NCBI RefSeq assembly: GCF_030209575.1
Contig: NZ_JARVRS010000001.1
Span: 868,001-932,000, forward strand
Length of the DNA stretch: 64,000 bases
Source: Leifsonia sp. fls2-241-R2A-40a
Lineage (GTDB): Bacteria > Actinomycetota > Actinomycetes > Actinomycetales > Microbacteriaceae
Direction of reading: 5' to 3'
A program made the translations under genes and the position numbers. Under the pieces are notes generated by a model that saw only the letters and a program-made list of their open reading frames with translations, searched no databases and was not told the origin of the DNA. Numbering within the stretch: the stretch's first letter is position 1; each line of letters opens with the position of its first letter. Shown in pieces: positions 42,887-51,484 of the stretch.

Positions 42887-44155
42887 ATGCAGACGCAGGA
42901 CGTGGTCGTGATCGGAGCCGGCTTGGCAGGCCTGCGGTGTGCCGCCGAACTGGCGGCCCGCGGGCGCGAGGTGGTCGTGCTCGAGGCCGCGGATCGCGTC
43001 GGTGGGCGCCAGCGGACCGACCGCGTCGACGGCTTCACCCTCGACCGCGGGTTCCATGTCCTGAACACCGCCTACCCGGCCGTCCGCTCCGCGGTGGACG
43101 TCGGCGCTCTCGACGTGGCGGCGTTCCCGACCGCCGTCCGGGTGCGCCGCACCGACGGGTCGATGGCCACCCTCGCGCATCCGCTCCGGCACCCGCAGCT
43201 GCTCCCGGCGACGCTCGCCGGCGGACTCGTGACACCGCGCGACGTCGTCGGTCTCGCCCGTTGGCTCGGGCCGATCGTTCTCCGGCCGCGCACTGCGGTG
43301 GCTCGCCCCGACCGCACCATCGGCGAGGGCTGGGATGCCGCGGGCCTGACCGGAGCGCTGCGCACCCAGGTCCTGTCGCCGTTCTTCTCGGGAGTTCTCG
43401 CCGACTCGTCCGAGACGACGTCCGATACCTACGTGCGTCTTCTCGCCCGATCGTTCCTGCCCGCCGCCGCGGGACTGCCCCGCGCGGGCATCGCCGCGCT
43501 CCCGGTCGCGCTCGCCTCGCGCGCGCGTGCCGCGGGAGCCGACATCCGGCTCGACCGCCGGGTGAGCCGACTGCGGCGACGGGACGGCCGCTGGGAGGTG
43601 GATGCGCTCGGCGAGACAACCCTGCTCGCGCGCGACGTCGTTGTGGCGGTGGGCGCGGAGGCTGTCGAGGGGCTCGTGGACGTGCCCGGCCCCTCCACCC
43701 GGGGACTGCAGACGTGGTGGTTCTCGGCCGAGGAGACTCCGGCGTCAACCCTTCTGACGCTCGACGGGTCTCGCGGCGGTCCGATCGTCAACGCGCTGGC
43801 GATCTCCGCCACGATCCCGGAGGCAGCGCCGCACGGGCGCCACCTCGTGCAGGCGACCTGCCTGTGGTCCCCCGGGCAGGTCGCGAGCGAGAGCGATGTC
43901 CGCGCCCAGCTCGTGCGGTTGTACGGGCAGGACTCGGCGTCGTGGCGACTCCTCCGGCGCGACGACATCCCGCACGCCCTTCCCGCGCTGCCCCCGCCGA
44001 TGCGGCGCTCGTCCCCTGCGCGCATCGGCCCCGGCCTGCATCTCGCGGGCGACCATCGGGAGTCACCGTCGATCCAGGGGGCCCTGCAGTCCGGGCTGCG
44101 TGCGGCGAGGTCGGTGCTCGGCGAGCCCTTACCGGCTAGGAGTTCGACGCGATAA
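42887..44155 (+). CDS. FAD-dependent oxidoreductase (amine-oxidase/phytoene-desaturase-like)
   Basis: 422 residues. The N-terminal dinucleotide motif VIGAGLAGLRCAAELAARGREVVVLEAADRVGGR is of the flavin amine oxidase/desaturase superfamily, with DRGFHVLNTAYP next and a C-terminal FAD motif GPGLHLAGDHRESPSIQGALQSG. The substrate is not predictable; close relatives are annotated as protoporphyrinogen-oxidase- or squalene-desaturase-like without evidence. It overlaps the convergent TetR gene by 20 bp. The 135 bp before it hold nothing that I recognise. Confidence 0.88.
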   Translation: MQTQDVVVIGAGLAGLRCAAELAARGREVVVLEAADRVGGRQRTDRVDGFTLDRGFHVLNTAYPAVRSAVDVGALDVAAFPTAVRVRRTDGSMATLAHPLRHPQLLPATLAGGLVTPRDVVGLARWLGPIVLRPRTAVARPDRTIGEGWDAAGLTGALRTQVLSPFFSGVLADSSETTSDTYVRLLARSFLPAAAGLPRAGIAALPVALASRARAAGADIRLDRRVSRLRRRDGRWEVDALGETTLLARDVVVAVGAEAVEGLVDVPGPSTRGLQTWWFSAEETPASTLLTLDGSRGGPIVNALAISATIPEAAPHGRHLVQATCLWSPGQVASESDVRAQLVRLYGQDSASWRLLRRDDIPHALPALPPPMRRSSPARIGPGLHLAGDHRESPSIQGALQSGLRAARSVLGEPLPARSSTR

Positions 44156-44741
44156 GCGCGGTGAGCTGTCCGCGGACATCGTCCCGGATGGTCGTGTCGT
44201 CGCGATCGGCCGGGCTGGTGGACAGGGCGAGGAGGAGGATCGCGGAGGCGATGTGCCCCAGGGCCGCGGCGTGCTCGGCCGTCGCGCCGGTGGTGCGCGC
44301 GATCGTCTGGGCCATGGCCTCCTCGGTCCGGGCGGCGATCTCGAGTGCCTGCGCATGGTGGGGCTCGGACGGGTCGCCGAAGACCATCTCGCGGAGGTAG
44401 GTGCGCCCGTTCTCCACCTGCGTGCGGTTGCAGTGGATGACCGGCGCGGCGATGGCGAGGACGGCATCCACTGGGTCCTTGAGCGCTTCCGCCGCGTCGC
44501 GGCCCTCCTGGAGGGCGTCGGCGTAGAGCGCGTTCTGCACCATCAGGAGGAGTTCGCCCTTCGTGCGCGCGTAAAAGAAGAGCGTTCCCGCGCCGATGTC
44601 CGCGGCGTCCGCCACCTCCTGAGTCGTGACGTCGTCGACGCCGCGCTCCGCGAAGAGCCGGCCCGCCGCGGCGATGATCCGGTCGAGCTTCTCCTGCTTG
44701 TTGCGCTCTCGCCGACCGGGGGCGGCGGGGGTGGCGGTCAT
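44136..44741 (-). CDS. TetR-family regulator
   Basis: 201 residues from the ATG at 44741 (MTATPAAPGRRERNKQEKLDRII). The HTH VTTQEVADAADIGAGTLFFYARTKGELLLMV is typical. It is 31 bases after the medium-chain reductase gene in the same direction, so they form a two-gene operon, and the TetR probably binds the large dyad at 45789 upstream. Confidence 0.92.
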   Translation of the reverse strand: MTATPAAPGRRERNKQEKLDRIIAAAGRLFAERGVDDVTTQEVADAADIGAGTLFFYARTKGELLLMVQNALYADALQEGRDAAEALKDPVDAVLAIAAPVIHCNRTQVENGRTYLREMVFGDPSEPHHAQALEIAARTEEAMAQTIARTTGATAEHAAALGHIASAILLLALSTSPADRDDTTIRDDVRGQLTALIASNS

Positions 44742-44772
44742 TTCATCACCATAACCCGCCGCACGTGGTGGC

Positions 44773-45774
44773 TCACTCGGCCGGGACAGAGGCGACGACC
44801 TTGCCCCGGACACCGCTCTTTCCGAGGCCGGCGAGCGCCTCCGGGATCTCGTCGAGAGAGATCACGCGGCCGACGATCGGGCGGATCGCACCCGACTCGA
44901 CGAGCGTGGAGATCTTTCGCAACTGATCTCCATTCGCGGACATCCAGAGGAACGAGTAATCGACGCCCGCCGTCCGGGCCGCGCGGCGCACACTCCGGCT
45001 GATCGCGGCGATGCCGGCGCGCAGCAACGGCTTGAGGCCGAGCTGACGGGCGAAGGCCGGGTCGGGCGGTCCGGCGATGCCGATCGCCCGACCGCCGGGG
45101 CGCAGGATGCGCAGCGACTTCATCAGGTTCTCGCCGCCGACGCTGTCGAGGACGAGGTCGTACCCGGCGAGCTGCTGCTCGAAATCGTCGGCCCGATAAT
45201 CGATGACGACGTCCGCCCCGAGCGACGCCACGAACTCCGCGTTCGCAGCACTGGCCGTGGTGGCGACCGTGGCGCCGAGGTGCTTCGCGAGCTGGATCGC
45301 GATCGAACCCACTCCCCCGGCACCGGCGTGGATGAGCACCTTCTGCCCCGGCCGCACGTCCGCCCGCACGACGAGCGCCTGCCACGCGGTCAGCGCCACC
45401 AGCGGGAGGGAGGCGGCTTCGACCATCGTGAGCGCGTCGGGGATCGGGGCCAGGTCGCTCTCGTCGGCGGCGACCCGCTCGGCGAAGGTCCCGATCCGTC
45501 CGTCGCGCACGCGCCCGTAGACGGAGTCCCCCAGCTGGAACGACCGAACCTCCGATCCGACCTCGATCACGGTGCCGGCCACATCGTGCCCGAGGACCGC
45601 CGGAAGTCCGAGCGGGATGAGTCGGGAGAAGTCGCCCGCGCGGAGCTTCTCGTCGAGCTGGTTCAGGCCGGCGGCGCGCACGTCGATGAGGACGTCGAGC
45701 GGACCGACGGCCGGTTCGGGGAGCTCGCGGACGGCGAGCGGCTTCGTGTAGGACGTGAGGACGACGGCTTTCAT
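44773..45774 (-). CDS. NADP-dependent medium-chain reductase (quinone-oxidoreductase-like)
   Basis: 333 residues without the zinc ligands of alcohol dehydrogenases. MKAVVLTSYTKPLAVRELPEP, VLGHDVAGTVIEVG, the NADPH motif HAGAGGVGSIAIQLAKHLGATV and DSVGGENL fit the zinc-independent quinone oxidoreductase/enoyl reductase branch of the MDR superfamily. The ATG at 45774 has AAGAAGG just upstream. It is first in an operon with tetR under the 45789 dyad. Confidence 0.92.
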   Translation of the reverse strand: MKAVVLTSYTKPLAVRELPEPAVGPLDVLIDVRAAGLNQLDEKLRAGDFSRLIPLGLPAVLGHDVAGTVIEVGSEVRSFQLGDSVYGRVRDGRIGTFAERVAADESDLAPIPDALTMVEAASLPLVALTAWQALVVRADVRPGQKVLIHAGAGGVGSIAIQLAKHLGATVATTASAANAEFVASLGADVVIDYRADDFEQQLAGYDLVLDSVGGENLMKSLRILRPGGRAIGIAGPPDPAFARQLGLKPLLRAGIAAISRSVRRAARTAGVDYSFLWMSANGDQLRKISTLVESGAIRPIVGRVISLDEIPEALAGLGKSGVRGKVVASVPAE

Positions 45775-45788
45775 GAAATCCTTCTTTT

Positions 45789-45818
45789 TCGAGTTGACTC
45801 TATTTTGAGCGTACTCGA
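45789..45818. promoter_or_regulatory. 30-bp four-part dyad operator
   Basis: TCGAGT (45789-45794), CTC (45798-45800), GAG (45807-45809) and ACTCGA (45813-45818) are exactly symmetrical about 45803.5. It lies 14 bases upstream of the reductase start and is a likely TetR binding site. Confidence 0.7.
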
Positions 45819-45905
45819 TATAAGGCTCCGCCCGCTGCGGTTATTCCAGGGGCCCGACGGAAACTGGGGAGCGCGCATCCGGCGCGGGAGTCGTAGAGTT
45901 CCGCC

Positions 45906-46616
45906 ATGTCGGCGACCTCCCTGCCCTCCTCCGGTGATGAACCCCCTCTCGACGGTCCGAAGACCTGCGACGCAAGCGGCATGGCCGAGATCCATCGGCT
46001 GTTCCGCCACTCCTTCGCAGAAGCCCCCGGTCTGGTCGAGGGCGTCGCCGAGGGCGACACCGCACATGCGGACGTCGTGGCCTCGCAGCTCAACCTGATC
46101 TCCGTCTCCCTCCATGGCCACCACGAAGGCGAGGACACCCGGCTCTGGCCGATGATCGACGAGCGACGGCCCTCGTGCGCCCTGCACGTCGAGCGGATGA
46201 AACAGCAGCACGCCACGATGCTGGTCCACCTCCAGGAGCTGGACCGCGCAGTCCCGGACTGGAGGGCGGCTCCCGGCGCGCAGACGGCCGCACCCGTCCA
46301 GGCCGCCCTGGGCGGCATCAACGCCGCCCTCGCCGAGCATCTCCCGGACGAGGAGACCAACATCGTCCCCGTGATGGAGCACACCCTCACCGAGCGGGAG
46401 GTCGAGTGGTTCGCCAAACACGGCCGGGCCAGCACGCCGAAGGGGCAGACGTGGAACATGCTCGGCGCGATCCTGGCCGCGCAGCCGGACGGCGGCACCG
46501 AGTGGATGGGCAAGAACCTGCCGGGGCCGGTCACCCTGGCCTGGCGATGGGTCGGCGCCCCCAAGTACTCGCGGTACCGCGCCGCACTGGAGGGGCGGAC
46601 AACGACCTCGGCGTGA
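45906..46616 (+). CDS. hemerythrin-domain protein
   Basis: 236 residues. The iron ligands of a four-helix hemerythrin domain can be seen as histidine in LFRHSF, HHEGED (HxxxE), QQHATM and EHLPDEE (HxxxE). Actinobacterial members are linked to oxygen, NO or iron sensing and stress protection. A C-terminal extension of about 65 residues (KGQTWNMLGAILAAQPDGG onwards) follows the domain. It is transcribed alone. Confidence 0.9.
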   Translation: MSATSLPSSGDEPPLDGPKTCDASGMAEIHRLFRHSFAEAPGLVEGVAEGDTAHADVVASQLNLISVSLHGHHEGEDTRLWPMIDERRPSCALHVERMKQQHATMLVHLQELDRAVPDWRAAPGAQTAAPVQAALGGINAALAEHLPDEETNIVPVMEHTLTEREVEWFAKHGRASTPKGQTWNMLGAILAAQPDGGTEWMGKNLPGPVTLAWRWVGAPKYSRYRAALEGRTTTSA

Positions 46617-46647
46617 GCTCGCGGTTCCTCCGCGCTCGGGCCTTCGG

Positions 46648-46803
46648 TCAGCGGACGGCAGCGGCGGTGCAGGCGACCAGCACCGAGCCGATGACGTCGG
46701 TCAGGTAATGGGCGCTGACATAGAGGCGGATCGCCGCCATGCCGACGACCGCGACGACGCCCAGGGCGGCCACCCGGCGAGCGCGACCACTTGCCACGCG
46801 CAT
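46648..46803 (-). pseudogene. PAP2 phosphatase C-terminal remnant
   Basis: A 51-codon minus-strand frame (46803 to 46648) contains IRLYVSAHYLTDVIGS, which is the third PAP2 motif (SRxxxxxHxxxD with the conserved HY-x2-D-V) followed by a final hydrophobic helix. The first two motifs and all upstream helices are missing. It could still be expressed as a small membrane peptide from its own ATG, but a remnant is more likely. The rest of the 265-bp gap 46617-46881 shows no gene. Confidence 0.65.
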
Positions 46804-46881
46804 CCTCACCAATCAACCTGGGTGCGGCAGCCTTCGGCTCGAGATGTCGTGTGCTGCTCGCGCACCATGCAAGGAGGAGCC

Positions 46882-47310
46882 ATGCCCGATGCAGACCAAC
46901 TGCGGCAGGCCTACAAGAACGTCATCGCCGCCGTCGAAGCCGATGATGCGGATGCCCTGGCTGCACGTATCAGCCCCCACATCGTCGACCACAGTGGGAT
47001 TCCCGATCAACCTCCCGGCGCCGCTGGGGTGATTGCGTGGATGCACGGGATGCACGAGAGCCTGTCGGGCCTCAGGGGCGTGGTGGAGGACATCGTGGTG
47101 GAAGGCGACAGAGTCGCGGCCCGGATGACGTGGACAGGAACCCATACCGGATCACTCGTCGGGTTGCCGGCGACCGGCAAGCACGTGACCCTCCCCGCGA
47201 TGCACCTGCTCCGCTTCGAGGACGGTGTGGCCGCCGAGTGGTGGGGCGTACCCGATCTCTACGGTGCGCTCGTCGGCCTCGGCGTTACCTTCGAGCTCCC
47301 GCCGACGTGA
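46882..47310 (+). CDS. SnoaL-like ester-cyclase-family protein
   Basis: 142 residues from the ATG at 46882, preceded by AGGAGGAG. The pattern is of the SnoaL/ester cyclase NTF2 group: YKNVIAAVEADDADALAARISPHIVDHSGIPDQPPG, GMHESLSGLRGVVEDIVVEGDRVAARMTWTGTHTG and LLRFEDGVAAEWWGVPD. No pathway neighbours suggest the substrate. Confidence 0.88.
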   Translation: MPDADQLRQAYKNVIAAVEADDADALAARISPHIVDHSGIPDQPPGAAGVIAWMHGMHESLSGLRGVVEDIVVEGDRVAARMTWTGTHTGSLVGLPATGKHVTLPAMHLLRFEDGVAAEWWGVPDLYGALVGLGVTFELPPT

Positions 47311-47322
47311 CCGACCCCGGGC

Positions 47323-48798
47323 TCAGGCGAGCGTCTCCGCATCCGCGGGCGGGTGCTCGTCGACGGTGCGCGCGTTCGTCAGCGTGAGGGCGCCGAAGCC
47401 CGCGATCAGCCCCACCGCCACGGCGAGGATGCCGAAGATCACCTGCTCGCCGTCGAAGAACGTCGTGACCAGTGCGTGGCTCCACGTGCCGTTGGGCAGC
47501 ACGGTGGTGACGAGCACGGCGATGAGTGTTCCGACGACCGCGGTGCCGATGCTCGTGCCGACTTCCTGCGCTGCGTCGTTCATCGCAGCGCCCATGGACG
47601 TTCGGTTCTCGGGCATCGCCCCGACGAGCGCGACAGCGCAGATCGTCATGACGGTGCGCAGGCCGATCGTCATCACGATCATCGAGAGGGCGATCGCCGC
47701 GTAGTTCTGCTGCACGCTCGACGCCATCATGCCGAGGCTGGCTGCGAGCAGCAGGGCACCGACGAAGCAGGCGATCCGGTGCCCGAAGCGACGCACGAGC
47801 CACTCGGTCAGCGGTGTTGCGAAGATCATCGTCACGATGATCGGGAGGTTCGCGAGCCCCGCCATGAGGGGCGACCATCCCCAGGCGTACTGGAAGTGCA
47901 GTACGAGCGCGAACATCACGCCGGCCATCGCGATCGAGCTGCCGATCTGAGCGATGGCGGCTCCCCGGACGGTGCCGCGGCGGAACAGTGCGAGGTCGAG
48001 CATCGGTGCTGCCGCTCGACGCTCGCGCACGACGAACAGGACGAGGGAGGCCACCGCGCCGAGCGCGACCGCGATCGTGACGGGAGACGACCACCCGTTC
48101 TGCACTCCGCTGGTGAGGGAGTAGCAGGCGAGACCGATCGTCAGGATGCTGAGGACAGCTCCGGGAACGTCGAGCCGGTCCTTCGTGAGCCCATCGGCCG
48201 TGTCGGGCGCGACACCGAAGTGCACGCCGAGGCACGCGATGAGGGCGATCGGCGCGTTGACGAGCAGCAGCCATTGCCACGAGAGGTGCGCGAGCACGCT
48301 GCCGGCGAGCAGCGGGCCGAGAACGAAGCCGGACATGCCCACGACCATCATCAGGGTGATCGCGCGCATCCGGAGCTTGTCGTCGTCGAACAGCCGGAAC
48401 ACGAGGGAGTTGGTGATGGGCGCCATCGCCGCCGCGGCGATGCCGAGCAGCGCACGCAGCGCGATGAGCTCGCTGGTGGTGGTGACCAGCAGCACGCCCA
48501 GGCTCAGCAGGCCGAACAACCCGAGCCCCACCTGAAGCACCCGGCGGCGACCGAAGCGGTCGGCGATCGAGCCGGCGGTCAGCAGCAGCCCGCCGAAGGT
48601 GAGCGAGTACGCGCCGGTGATCCACTGCAGGGAGGTGGTGTCGCCCCCGAGGCTGCGCCCGATCGTCGGAAGCGCGACGGAGAGCAGCGTGTTGTCGACC
48701 ATCTCGACGAAGAAGGCGAGGCACAGCGCGGCCAGCGGCATCCACGCGGCTTTCATGGACACATAGCTGCGGGGCCGAGCAGAGGTGAGAGTGCTCAT
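47323..48798 (-). CDS. DHA2-type (EmrB/QacA) drug efflux MFS transporter
   Basis: 491 residues with fourteen predicted membrane segments. FVEMVDNTLLSVALPTIGRSLGGDTTSLQWITGAYSLTFGGLLLTAGSIADRFGRRR is the hallmark N-terminus (D in TM1 and motif A), and LGPLLAGSVLAHLSWQWLLLVNAPIAL is motif C. It is divergent from a TetR gene across three TCGAAC-type operators, so it is an inducible exporter. It ends 12 bases from the SnoaL stop, convergently. Confidence 0.93.
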   Translation of the reverse strand: MSTLTSARPRSYVSMKAAWMPLAALCLAFFVEMVDNTLLSVALPTIGRSLGGDTTSLQWITGAYSLTFGGLLLTAGSIADRFGRRRVLQVGLGLFGLLSLGVLLVTTTSELIALRALLGIAAAAMAPITNSLVFRLFDDDKLRMRAITLMMVVGMSGFVLGPLLAGSVLAHLSWQWLLLVNAPIALIACLGVHFGVAPDTADGLTKDRLDVPGAVLSILTIGLACYSLTSGVQNGWSSPVTIAVALGAVASLVLFVVRERRAAAPMLDLALFRRGTVRGAAIAQIGSSIAMAGVMFALVLHFQYAWGWSPLMAGLANLPIIVTMIFATPLTEWLVRRFGHRIACFVGALLLAASLGMMASSVQQNYAAIALSMIVMTIGLRTVMTICAVALVGAMPENRTSMGAAMNDAAQEVGTSIGTAVVGTLIAVLVTTVLPNGTWSHALVTTFFDGEQVIFGILAVAVGLIAGFGALTLTNARTVDEHPPADAETLA

Positions 48799-48811
48799 GA
48801 CAACTCCTCAA

Positions 48812-48864
48812 TCGAACAGTGTTCGAGTCTCGAACAACGTTCGATAGAATAGAACACCGTTCGA
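48812..48864. promoter_or_regulatory. triple TetR operator
   Basis: TCGAACAGTGTTCGA (48812-48826), TCGAACAACGTTCGA (48830-48844) and TAGAACACCGTTCGA (48850-48864) share TCGAAC-N3-GTTCGA; the third has one mismatch. Starts are 18 and 20 bp apart. They fill the 99-bp gap between the efflux and TetR genes. Confidence 0.88.
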
Positions 48865-48897
48865 TAATCTGCAAGCGAAGGTACAGGTTGTGATGGG

Positions 48898-49632
48898 ATG
48901 GGTGGCATGAGCAGTCCAGGGCGAGACGCAGAGGCGCGGGCACGCGGCCACGAGCCGCAGAAGCGACCCCGGGCTTCGCACTCCCTGGAGTCCGTACTGT
49001 CCGAGGCAGTGGCGATTCTCGACGAGTCCGGCGCACAAGGGCTCACCATCCGCGCCCTCGCCAACCGGCTCGGCGGCGGCCCAGCGAGCGTGTACTGGTA
49101 CGTGTCAGGACGCGACGAGCTCCTCGACCTCGCGGCCGACTCCGTGCTCGCCGGCGTGCTGGAGTCCGTCGCCGACGTGGCGTCCGGGGATCCGATCGCC
49201 GATCTGCGCGCGATCGCCCGCACACTCTTCGACGCCATCGTCGACCGCCCCTGGCTCGGCGCCTACGCCATGCGCGACACCGGACGGCAGGTCCACTCGC
49301 TCCAGCTGTACGAGCGGATCGGCGAGGAGGTGATGCGTCTCGGACTCGGGGCCCGCCAGTCCTTCTACGCCGCCTCGGCGGTGGTGGGCTTCGTCATCGG
49401 CACCGCGGCCGACATGGGCCAGGAGCTGCCGGATGCGGTCCTCTCGGGCGAGCTCGACCAGAAGCAGTATCTCGCGGAGGCCACCAAACAGTGGCGGGCG
49501 CTCGACCCTGTGGAGTACCCATTCATCCACCACATCGTCGACGAGTTCGCCGTGCACGATGACCGCGATCAGTTCCGCGCGGGACTCGATCTCCTGCTGG
49601 CTGGCCTCGAGCTGCAGGCCTCGGCCCGTTGA
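48898..49632 (+). CDS. TetR-family regulator of the efflux gene
   Basis: 244 residues from the ATG at 48898; an ATG at 48907 is equally possible since neither has a clear ribosome site. The HTH LTIRALANRLGGGPASVYWYVSGRDELLDLAADSVL has the GGGPASVYWYV turn of TetR-class repressors that control DHA2 pumps. A long basic N-terminal arm (SSPGRDAEARARGHEPQKRPRAS) may contact DNA. Confidence 0.92.
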   Translation: MGGMSSPGRDAEARARGHEPQKRPRASHSLESVLSEAVAILDESGAQGLTIRALANRLGGGPASVYWYVSGRDELLDLAADSVLAGVLESVADVASGDPIADLRAIARTLFDAIVDRPWLGAYAMRDTGRQVHSLQLYERIGEEVMRLGLGARQSFYAASAVVGFVIGTAADMGQELPDAVLSGELDQKQYLAEATKQWRALDPVEYPFIHHIVDEFAVHDDRDQFRAGLDLLLAGLELQASAR

Positions 49633-49788
49633 CCTCAGCAGAGATCGGACACTCAGCCAGCACTCCCAGGCGCCGACGTCCATGAAGCCCGGACGCTGGT
49701 ACACGGAATGGCCCTCCGCGCTCGATCGCAGCCAGGCCCCTTGTGCGCCCGAGGCCAGCGCGTCGCGGTCCCTTCCCAGCGTCCGCCA
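49630..49788 (-). pseudogene. GNAT acetyltransferase C-terminal remnant
   Basis: On the minus strand, DALASGAQGAWLRSSAEGHS followed by VYQRPGFMDVGAWECWL matches the end of a GNAT domain (the A-L-A-x-G-A-x-G-A-x-L helix and the Y-x-x-x-G-F strand). There is no N-terminal part, no start, and no stop in place: the frame runs on antisense into the TetR gene. The rest of the gap to 49832 is empty. Confidence 0.55.
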
Positions 49789-49832
49789 TCGCCGCTACCG
49801 TGTGGTCATCTCGATGGAGGGGGAACGAGTCA

Positions 49833-50429
49833 ATGAAGCTCACGATCAGCCTGCAGATCACCCTGGACGGCGTCGCCCAGGCCAACGGCGGCAACAACGA
49901 GGAGATGGATCCCGGGTTCACGCGTGGCGGCTGGGCTCTCCCGCTGAACGATGATGACGCGGTTCAGTACATCCTCGACACCTGGAGACGCCCCGACGCG
50001 TTCCTTCTCGGACGAAAGACCTACGGGTTGTTCGAGACGTACTGGGGCGCACGAAGCGAAGACGGTGGATTCGGTGAGGCGATCTCGTCCAAGCCCAAGT
50101 ACGTCGTCTCGACCAGCCTCGCCGATCCGACCTGGGAACACACCACGGTGATCGGCGAGGACGCTCTCACCCGCATCCGGGAACTCAAGGCGCAGCCGGG
50201 CGGCGAACTGCTCGTCGTCGGCAGCGTCGCACTCGCGCGGTGGCTGCTGGAGAGCGAACTGGTCGACGAGCTGAACCTGATCCAGTTCCCCGTCATCGTC
50301 GGCGAGGGCCAACGCGTGTTCCCCCAGCGCGGGCTCGACTTCGCCCTCCGGCTGACGGACTCTCGCGTGTTCGGGAGTGGGATCGTCGCTCTCACCTATG
50401 ACGTGGACGGACGCCCCGAGTACGCCTGA
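49833..50429 (+). CDS. dihydrofolate-reductase-like (RibD C-terminal) protein
   Basis: 198 residues from the ATG at 49833. KLTISLQITLDGVAQANG, FLLGRKTYGLFETYWG, KYVVSTSLADPTWEHTTVI, GGELLVVGSVALARWLLESELVDELNLIQFPVIVGEGQRVF are the standard segments of the RibD_C/DHFR-like family widespread in actinobacteria. It probably reduces a small heterocycle with NADPH; the substrate is unknown. Confidence 0.9.
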   Translation: MKLTISLQITLDGVAQANGGNNEEMDPGFTRGGWALPLNDDDAVQYILDTWRRPDAFLLGRKTYGLFETYWGARSEDGGFGEAISSKPKYVVSTSLADPTWEHTTVIGEDALTRIRELKAQPGGELLVVGSVALARWLLESELVDELNLIQFPVIVGEGQRVFPQRGLDFALRLTDSRVFGSGIVALTYDVDGRPEYA

Positions 50430-50862
50430 CAGCGGCCTCACCCGCTCCGACCGCCTCTTCAAAGAAGATCCCCGAAGCGCAATAATTGAGCGCCGACTCC
50501 GCCGGGGCGCACAGAACAAGCGCCTCAGAGGCACCCGCGCAGCTTTGGAGCTTTGCGACAAAATCGCCGGCATCGCGTGACCTGCTCTTGGGTCTCTCGT
50601 GAAATGTGGCCCCCGTTTTGGTGTACCGATCGGTCTTGTCCCCCATAATGCGGACAAGTACATTCATCTCTAGCCGACGCGACTGCCCGACATATCGGTC
50701 GCGGGCGGCTTGATGAAGGGGAACCCGTCCCCTCATGAACTTCGCCCCGATGCCGGGGCATCGCTCTACGTCGACCCGACGACGCGGCACCCTGTCGCGC
50801 TCACTTCGAGCGCGCACGGCCACGCCTGCCGGGTCCTGACCCGAACAGAATGTGAGTGTGTG
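50430..50862. other. gene-free leader before the SipW-type locus, several inverted repeats
   Basis: 433 bp without a supportable gene. I see a perfect ACCGATCGGT (50625-50634) directly followed by CTTGTCC (50635-50641) pairing with GGACAAG (50652-50658), then AGGGGA/TCCCCT near 50715-50735 and GCGCTC/GAGCGC near 50798-50812. The density of inverted repeats suggests an operator plus a structured 5' leader for the secreted-protein operon. No known riboswitch class is recognised. Confidence 0.45.
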
Positions 50863-51435
50863 ATGAACAGGTTCCTGAAAGGCGCGATCTCCGGGGCTGC
50901 TGGGGTGGTCCTCCTTCTCGGGGGCGCCGGATCCTTCGCCCTGTGGAACGGCACCGCCAGCGCTGCGGCCGGTACCGTGCAGTCCGGGACGATGACGATC
51001 GCGAAGACCCCCGGTTCCGCGCCGGCATGGACGGTCACCCACGGCGGCGTGACGACCCCGATCTCGTCGATCGACGCCTTCCGGATCGTTCCGGGCGACA
51101 CCCTGACCCTCACACAGAAGGTCGACATCTCGGCCTCCGGCGACAACCTCTCCGCGATCCTGAGCCTCGACCCGTCGTCGATCGCGATCGGCGGCAACGC
51201 TGCAAGCTCGGAACTCGCGAGCGCTCTGGCGCGGACCGCGACCATGACGATCCCCGGCACGCTGCCCGCCGGCCTCTCGACCGGCCCGGCGCCGTACTCG
51301 TACAAGGTCACGGGTGCCCTGGGCACGAAGACGGTCACCATCGTGCTGAGCGCGCCGTTCGACGCGACCGGCACGGCCGCGCAGGGCGGCACGATCGACC
51401 TGACGAAGCTCGCGTTCAAGCTGGCCCAGCAGTAG
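50863..51435 (+). CDS. secreted protein with SipW-type alternate signal peptide (TasA-like class)
   Basis: 190 residues from the ATG at 50863. A basic start (MNRFLKG), a hydrophobic stretch (about 9-28) and then FALWNGTASAAAGTVQSGT are the hallmarks of the alternate signal peptides processed by SipW-like peptidases. The mature part is beta-rich and threonine/serine-rich, with no catalytic motif. It is the first gene of a cassette with a second such protein (51485) and the peptidase (52411). A role as a surface fibre or matrix protein is inferred from the TasA-SipW precedent. Confidence 0.8.
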   Translation: MNRFLKGAISGAAGVVLLLGGAGSFALWNGTASAAAGTVQSGTMTIAKTPGSAPAWTVTHGGVTTPISSIDAFRIVPGDTLTLTQKVDISASGDNLSAILSLDPSSIAIGGNAASSELASALARTATMTIPGTLPAGLSTGPAPYSYKVTGALGTKTVTIVLSAPFDATGTAAQGGTIDLTKLAFKLAQQ

Positions 51436-51484
51436 CCGAGCGAATTCAGCCAGTCGAGCCAGCATCCGGGGAGGAGAAGCGAGG

